In this document: positions 6,295 through 8,659 of the stretch, piece after piece
Layout of the letters: each line of letters starts with the position of its first letter
Numbering within the stretch: position 1 is the first letter of the stretch
Source: Pseudomonadota bacterium
GTDB taxonomy: Bacteria > Pseudomonadota > Alphaproteobacteria > Rhizobiales > Rhizobiaceae
DNA: 8,659 nt
Direction of reading: 5' to 3'
Assembly: GCA_023433855.1 (NCBI GenBank)
Contig: JAEYTV010000327.1
Location: forward strand, 1-8,659
Made by a program: the position numbers and the translations under genes
Notes under the pieces: model-generated
Database searches by the model: none
The model's input: the letters and a program-made list of their open reading frames with translations, nothing else
Told to the model about the DNA's origin: nothing

Positions 6295-7731
6295 CTACTT
6301 CAAATCAGATGCGCTGCCGTTTGCGCCATTCCAGCCAAGAATATCCTGGATTTCTGGCCACGGGACCGTGCCTCCGAAATCAGCGTAAAGGCCGACCGTC
6401 AATCTATAACCAAATCCACTTGTAAGAGATACTTCAGGGGAAAATCCCAGATTTCCTTGAGTTTTCTCCGCCTGTAAAAATCCATTTTTACCGTATTCGC
6501 TCACGTTAAGACTGAATTGATCATTAAATAGAGAAATGTTCATAGGTCCGATCTGCGCGCCCAAACGCGCAACAGTCGTATCCCAAGATATACTTCTGAC
6601 ATCACAATATGAACACTCGCCAGGGTATACGCCGCTGGGGCCGATTGGAATGTCGGCGGATGAATTGTAACTCACGCCTGCTCCTACAAGGCCAGCGCGG
6701 AAGTTCCAAAACGCTTGTCCCGACTTCTCGCCAATGCCAATCGACAGCCCGAGAAGCACGAGATCTGCATCAAGGGACCACAAACCTAGTGGGTCAGTGC
6801 AATTAAGTGGCGCATTGGCGCAGTACGCATAGAGATTGATCCCCCCCTCCGTCCCGATGGGGTCGGTCTGTAGGAAGCGCCCCAGCGCCGGCGAATAGGC
6901 CCTCGCCCGGTTGTAATAGAGCCCGGTCTCTGGCTCGAAGCGCCGGCCGGCATAGCGGGAGGCGGAGGTGCCAGATCCGATGACCGAGATCAGCCCATAG
7001 GCGGTGTACGCGTACTTCTCCGTGACCTGCCCCGAGGCGTTGGCCAGCGCAATAACCGAGCCTAGGGCATCCTGGAACAGGTAGGTCCGGACATTGGCGG
7101 GGCTGATCGAGGCGATCGGCTCGTCGAGGCCGGGGCCGAAGACGGTGCGGCTTTGCAGAACCGGTGTGCCTGTCCCCTGATACTCGGCGATCTCCCTGTT
7201 GCCATAGGAAGCCCAGGAGGTGGTGACACCGTTCACCGTCTTCGACAGGCGCCTGCCTAGCGCGTCATAGGCATAGCTGATCGAGGCGCCGCTCTTGCTC
7301 GCCGAGACCAGGCGGTTCTCGGTGTCGTAGCCAAACGTCCATACGCCGTTTCCTGTGAGGTTGCCGCGACCGTCATAGCTGTAGGTTGTGGCCCCCACTG
7401 CGGTGTACTGGTTGAGCGCGTTTGTTGTGTAGCTGGTCGAGGCAGGCGCCAGACCCGCGGGCAGATAGGTGTTGTCGTTCGCCACCAGCTTGGAGCGCTG
7501 GTGATCCTTGTTGTAGGTGTAGGTCAGCAGCAACGATGAGCCGTTCCAGGTGTGGCCGAACGTGGCGATCTGACTCATCGTGGTATAGGTGAGGGCCGAG
7601 GAAGCCACAGGCGCGGTGGCAGGTCCGAAAGACGCCGTCTTTCGCTCGGAGAGTGTGTTGTAGGTATAGCCCGCAAGTCGGACACCGGTGGCGACGGAGC
7701 CCTCGAAAACGCCGGTTAACCGATTGAGTTG
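6295..7731 (-). CDS. RHS-repeat protein, C-terminal fragment with variable toxin-like domain (5'-truncated)
   Basis: The minus-strand frame is open from the IS boundary at 7731 to a TAG at 6295. The first likely internal start is a GTG at 7608, giving 437 residues; numbering follows that start. The 41 codons upstream (NRLTGVFEGS and on) are also RHS-like, so the gene once extended further. Residues about 50-160 carry YD repeats (YSYDGRGNLTGN, YAYDALGRRL). Residues about 175-275 are the conserved RHS core (DALGSVIAL, YAYTAYG, ETGLYYNRARAY, LGRFLQTDPIG, NLYAYCANAP), ending in DPLGLW at 272-277. The RHS shell normally encloses and delivers a toxic C-terminal domain to neighbouring cells, often by type VI secretion. 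The tail, residues 278-437, is Gly/Ser-rich with strand-like alternation, contains CSYC at 332-335 and no histidine, and matches no toxin family I know. G+C drops after DPLGL, as expected for an exchanged tip. Without its N-terminal delivery part it is probably a silent or orphan tip. Confidence 0.85.
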   Translation of the reverse strand, partial: QLNRLTGVFEGSVATGVRLAGYTYNTLSERKTASFGPATAPVASSALTYTTMSQIATFGHTWNGSSLLLTYTYNKDHQRSKLVANDNTYLPAGLAPASTSYTTNALNQYTAVGATTYSYDGRGNLTGNGVWTFGYDTENRLVSASKSGASISYAYDALGRRLSKTVNGVTTSWASYGNREIAEYQGTGTPVLQSRTVFGPGLDEPIASISPANVRTYLFQDALGSVIALANASGQVTEKYAYTAYGLISVIGSGTSASRYAGRRFEPETGLYYNRARAYSPALGRFLQTDPIGTEGGINLYAYCANAPLNCTDPLGLWSLDADLVLLGLSIGIGEKSGQAFWNFRAGLVGAGVSYNSSADIPIGPSGVYPGECSYCDVRSISWDTTVARLGAQIGPMNISLFNDQFSLNVSEYGKNGFLQAEKTQGNLGFSPEVSLTSGFGYRLTVGLYADFGGTVPWPEIQDILGWNGANGSASDLK

Positions 7732-7757
7732 TGACCTGAGACCCTTTTCTCCTCCGG
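7732..7757 (+). repeat. Right terminal inverted repeat of the internally deleted IS
   Basis: Read inward, the end begins TGACCTGAGACCCTTTTC and pairs with the opposite end at 8365-8390. The first eight bases are identical and the CCCT block is shared. This is the junction at which the RHS reading frame was cut. Confidence 0.6.
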
Positions 7758-7790
7758 CTTAGGAGAGAGTCCTTGGGTTGATTTGTGACC

Positions 7791-8068
7791 TCAGGCGGCC
7801 CGGGTTTCCAGCGTGTTTATTGCGGCAAACTCGGCCGGGGATCGATTGCCGAGAGCGGAATGAGGGCGGTTCATGTTGTCGTCCTCCTTCCATGAGGCGA
7901 TGGCGGCACGGGCCTGACCGAGGCTCGACGTGCATCGTCGGGACGAATGCTTCGATAGCGCACACTGCTGCGATCGACGCCCAGTGCCTGACACGCCCGA
8001 CGCTGGCTCACCCCCTGCGCGACACAGGCATGAGCCACGGCTTTGCGCCTTGCATCGGGCGTCACCAT
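7791..8068 (-). pseudogene. IS3-family transposase OrfB, core deleted
   Basis: The ATG at 8066-8068 overlaps the end of orfA by 7 bases, the usual IS3 arrangement. An AGAAAATGG string in the overlap is a possible -1 slippage site for making an OrfAB fusion. The N-terminal part reads AVAHACVAQGVSQRRACQAL and VDRSSVRYRS. At about 7925-7940 it jumps to the C-terminal end in another frame, LGQARAAIASWKEDDN and RPHSALGNRSPAEFAAI, stopping at 7791. About 200 residues, the whole DDE catalytic core with all three acidic residues, are missing compared with a normal OrfB of about 280 residues. The original N-terminal frame runs into a stop at about 7871 after the junction. Confidence 0.85.
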
Positions 8069-8361
8069 TTTCTTGAGCTGACATCCCTCAGGATCGCGTT
8101 GTCGAGCATCTGCTCCGCCAGCCGCTTCTTCAGCCGCGCGTTCTCCTCCTCGAACGCCTTCAGCCGGCGGGCATCGGAAACGTCCATGCCGCCGTACTGG
8201 GCCTTGAACTTGTAGAAGGTCGCCGAGGAGATCCCGTGCTTACGGCAGACGTCAGCGGTCCTCGCGCCCGCCTCCTGCTCCTTCAGCATCCCGATGATCT
8301 GCTCTTGCGTGAACCGTGAGGCTCGCCTCGTCCGTCTCCATGATCGACGGACTTTACTCAA
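8062..8361 (-). CDS. IS3-family transposase OrfA
   Basis: This is a 99-residue frame with a typical OrfA layout: a helix-turn-helix (RFTQEQIIGMLKEQEAG, VCRKHGISSATFYKFKAQYG) and then a leucine-zipper-like helix (DARRLKAFEEENARLKKRL, LDNAILRDV). It would bind the element ends and can fuse to OrfB by frameshifting. The given start is a TTG at 8361. An ATG at 8340 lies nearby in another frame and would read METDEAS, a plausible natural N-terminus, so a small frameshift near 8318 may have cut OrfA from its original start. Alone, without an OrfB core, it has no transposition activity, but it could still bind related IS ends. Confidence 0.75.
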   Translation of the reverse strand: MSKVRRSWRRTRRASRFTQEQIIGMLKEQEAGARTADVCRKHGISSATFYKFKAQYGGMDVSDARRLKAFEEENARLKKRLAEQMLDNAILRDVSSRKW

Positions 8362-8364
8362 ATC

Positions 8365-8390
8365 TGGAGGAACATCAGGGGATCAGGTCA
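8365..8390 (-). repeat. Left terminal inverted repeat of the internally deleted IS
   Basis: Read inward on the minus strand, the end begins TGACCTGATCCCCTGATG. It matches the opposite end at 7732-7757 over the first eight bases and the CCCT block. It also resembles the outer end of the other IS3 remnant at 5692 (TGATCTGATCCCC), as expected for related but different elements. Confidence 0.6.
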
Positions 8391-8409
8391 GAGGGGCGCG
8401 GCACCCCCA

Positions 8410-8659
8410 TCACGGCGTGCCCTCGTGCTCGGGCGCCCGGTCCAGGCTGAACACGCCCTGCTGCCCGACAAATTCCCGGCTGTGGTCGATGAAGGCCTGG
8501 ACGGTATGGCTTCGGTGCTCGGTATTGGGCAGGGCGATGCCCATGGTGAGCGGGCGGATGTCGCCGTCCAGCACCACGAAGGCCAGCGGCTTGCCGTCCG
8601 GCGACATCGTGTTGAGCGGGCGCATGTTGGCGATGCCGTAGCCGAAGCCGTTGGCGACC
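8410..8659 (-). CDS. LysR-family transcriptional regulator, C-terminal part (5' end outside window)
   Basis: The frame enters from the right edge and stops at a TGA at 8410, giving about 83 residues. VANGFGYGIANMRPLNTM, DGKPLAFVVLDGDIRPLTMG and HTVQAFIDHSREFV fit the last third of a LysR substrate-binding domain: a glycine-rich turn, a strand with a PL pair, and a final helix of the type v-aFi-h-r. Such proteins sense a small ligand and regulate a nearby, often divergent, gene. The DNA-binding N-terminus and the target lie outside the window, so neither ligand nor regulon can be guessed. The stop lies 19 bases from the IS end at 8390, and the C-terminus looks natural rather than cut. The ATG at 8625 inside the frame is not the true start. 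Confidence 0.72.
   Translation of the reverse strand, partial: VANGFGYGIANMRPLNTMSPDGKPLAFVVLDGDIRPLTMGIALPNTEHRSHTVQAFIDHSREFVGQQGVFSLDRAPEHEGTP

Larger units (their letters stand above)
7732..8390 (-). mobile_element. IS3-family element with internal deletion, both ends retained
   Basis: The outer ends form an imperfect inverted repeat. TGACCTGA starts at 7732 on the plus strand and at 8390 on the minus strand, each followed by a CCCT motif and then TCCTCC about 20 bases in. Between them are a full-length orfA frame and an orfB reduced to its first ~44 and last ~40 codons. At 659 bp it is about half the usual IS3-family length. I see no target-site duplication: the bases outside the two ends (gttg and gagg) differ, which suggests recombination or a flank deletion after insertion. 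It truncates the RHS gene at 7731 and ends 19 bases short of the LysR stop. It cannot make an active transposase, though the ends might be moved in trans by an intact relative. Confidence 0.8.

Noticed and set aside
5776..8396. Inverted 10-bp match: ccccTctgac at 5776-5785 and gtcagagggg at 8387-8396
   Set aside because: Considered as a remnant IS end near the immunity gene, but ten-base matches are expected many times by chance in a window of this size and it does not extend.
7726..8396. Target-site duplication flanking the right-hand IS
   Set aside because: The bases just outside the two terminal repeats do not match at 3 to 5 bp lengths, even if the ends are shifted by two bases.

Overview
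This is an accessory, IS-scarred region, probably from a GC-rich alphaproteobacterium. The lineage is a guess from the G+C-rich codon use and the style of the IS3-family transposases and the LysR tail; no marker gene fixes it. There is no rRNA, tRNA or CRISPR array.

Layout, left to right. Positions 1-393 hold no recognisable gene, but do hold a strong hairpin and a near-consensus promoter that runs directly into the first start codon. Positions 406-4176 (+) encode one 1256-residue protein. Its last ~160 residues look like a PD-(D/E)XK nuclease domain; the ~1090 residues before it belong to no family I can name. It is a plausible single-gene anti-mobile-element factor, but that is inference. 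Positions 4177-4796 are a non-coding scar. Positions 4797-5692 are a frameshifted, truncated IS3-family element on the minus strand, with a small hairpin-bearing insertion inside it.

The right half is a polymorphic toxin module on the minus strand, read right to left. An RHS-repeat protein fragment (6295-7731) ends in a canonical RHS core and then a ~160-residue variable C-terminal domain. It is followed 54 bases later by a 151-residue, four-helix membrane protein (5785-6240), the expected position for a cognate immunity protein. G+C falls stepwise from the RHS core through the toxin tail to the putative immunity gene, the usual sign of an exchanged toxin/immunity cassette. The RHS gene has lost its 5' part at the edge of a second IS3-family element (7732-8390). 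That element keeps both terminal inverted repeats but has lost its catalytic core by internal deletion. At the right edge is the 3' part of a LysR-type regulator (8410-8659, minus strand, entering from outside).

The two points most worth a second look are the large unassigned nuclease-tailed protein and the RHS C-terminal toxin/membrane-immunity pair. They need not act together. They may simply share an island shaped by IS insertion and deletion.
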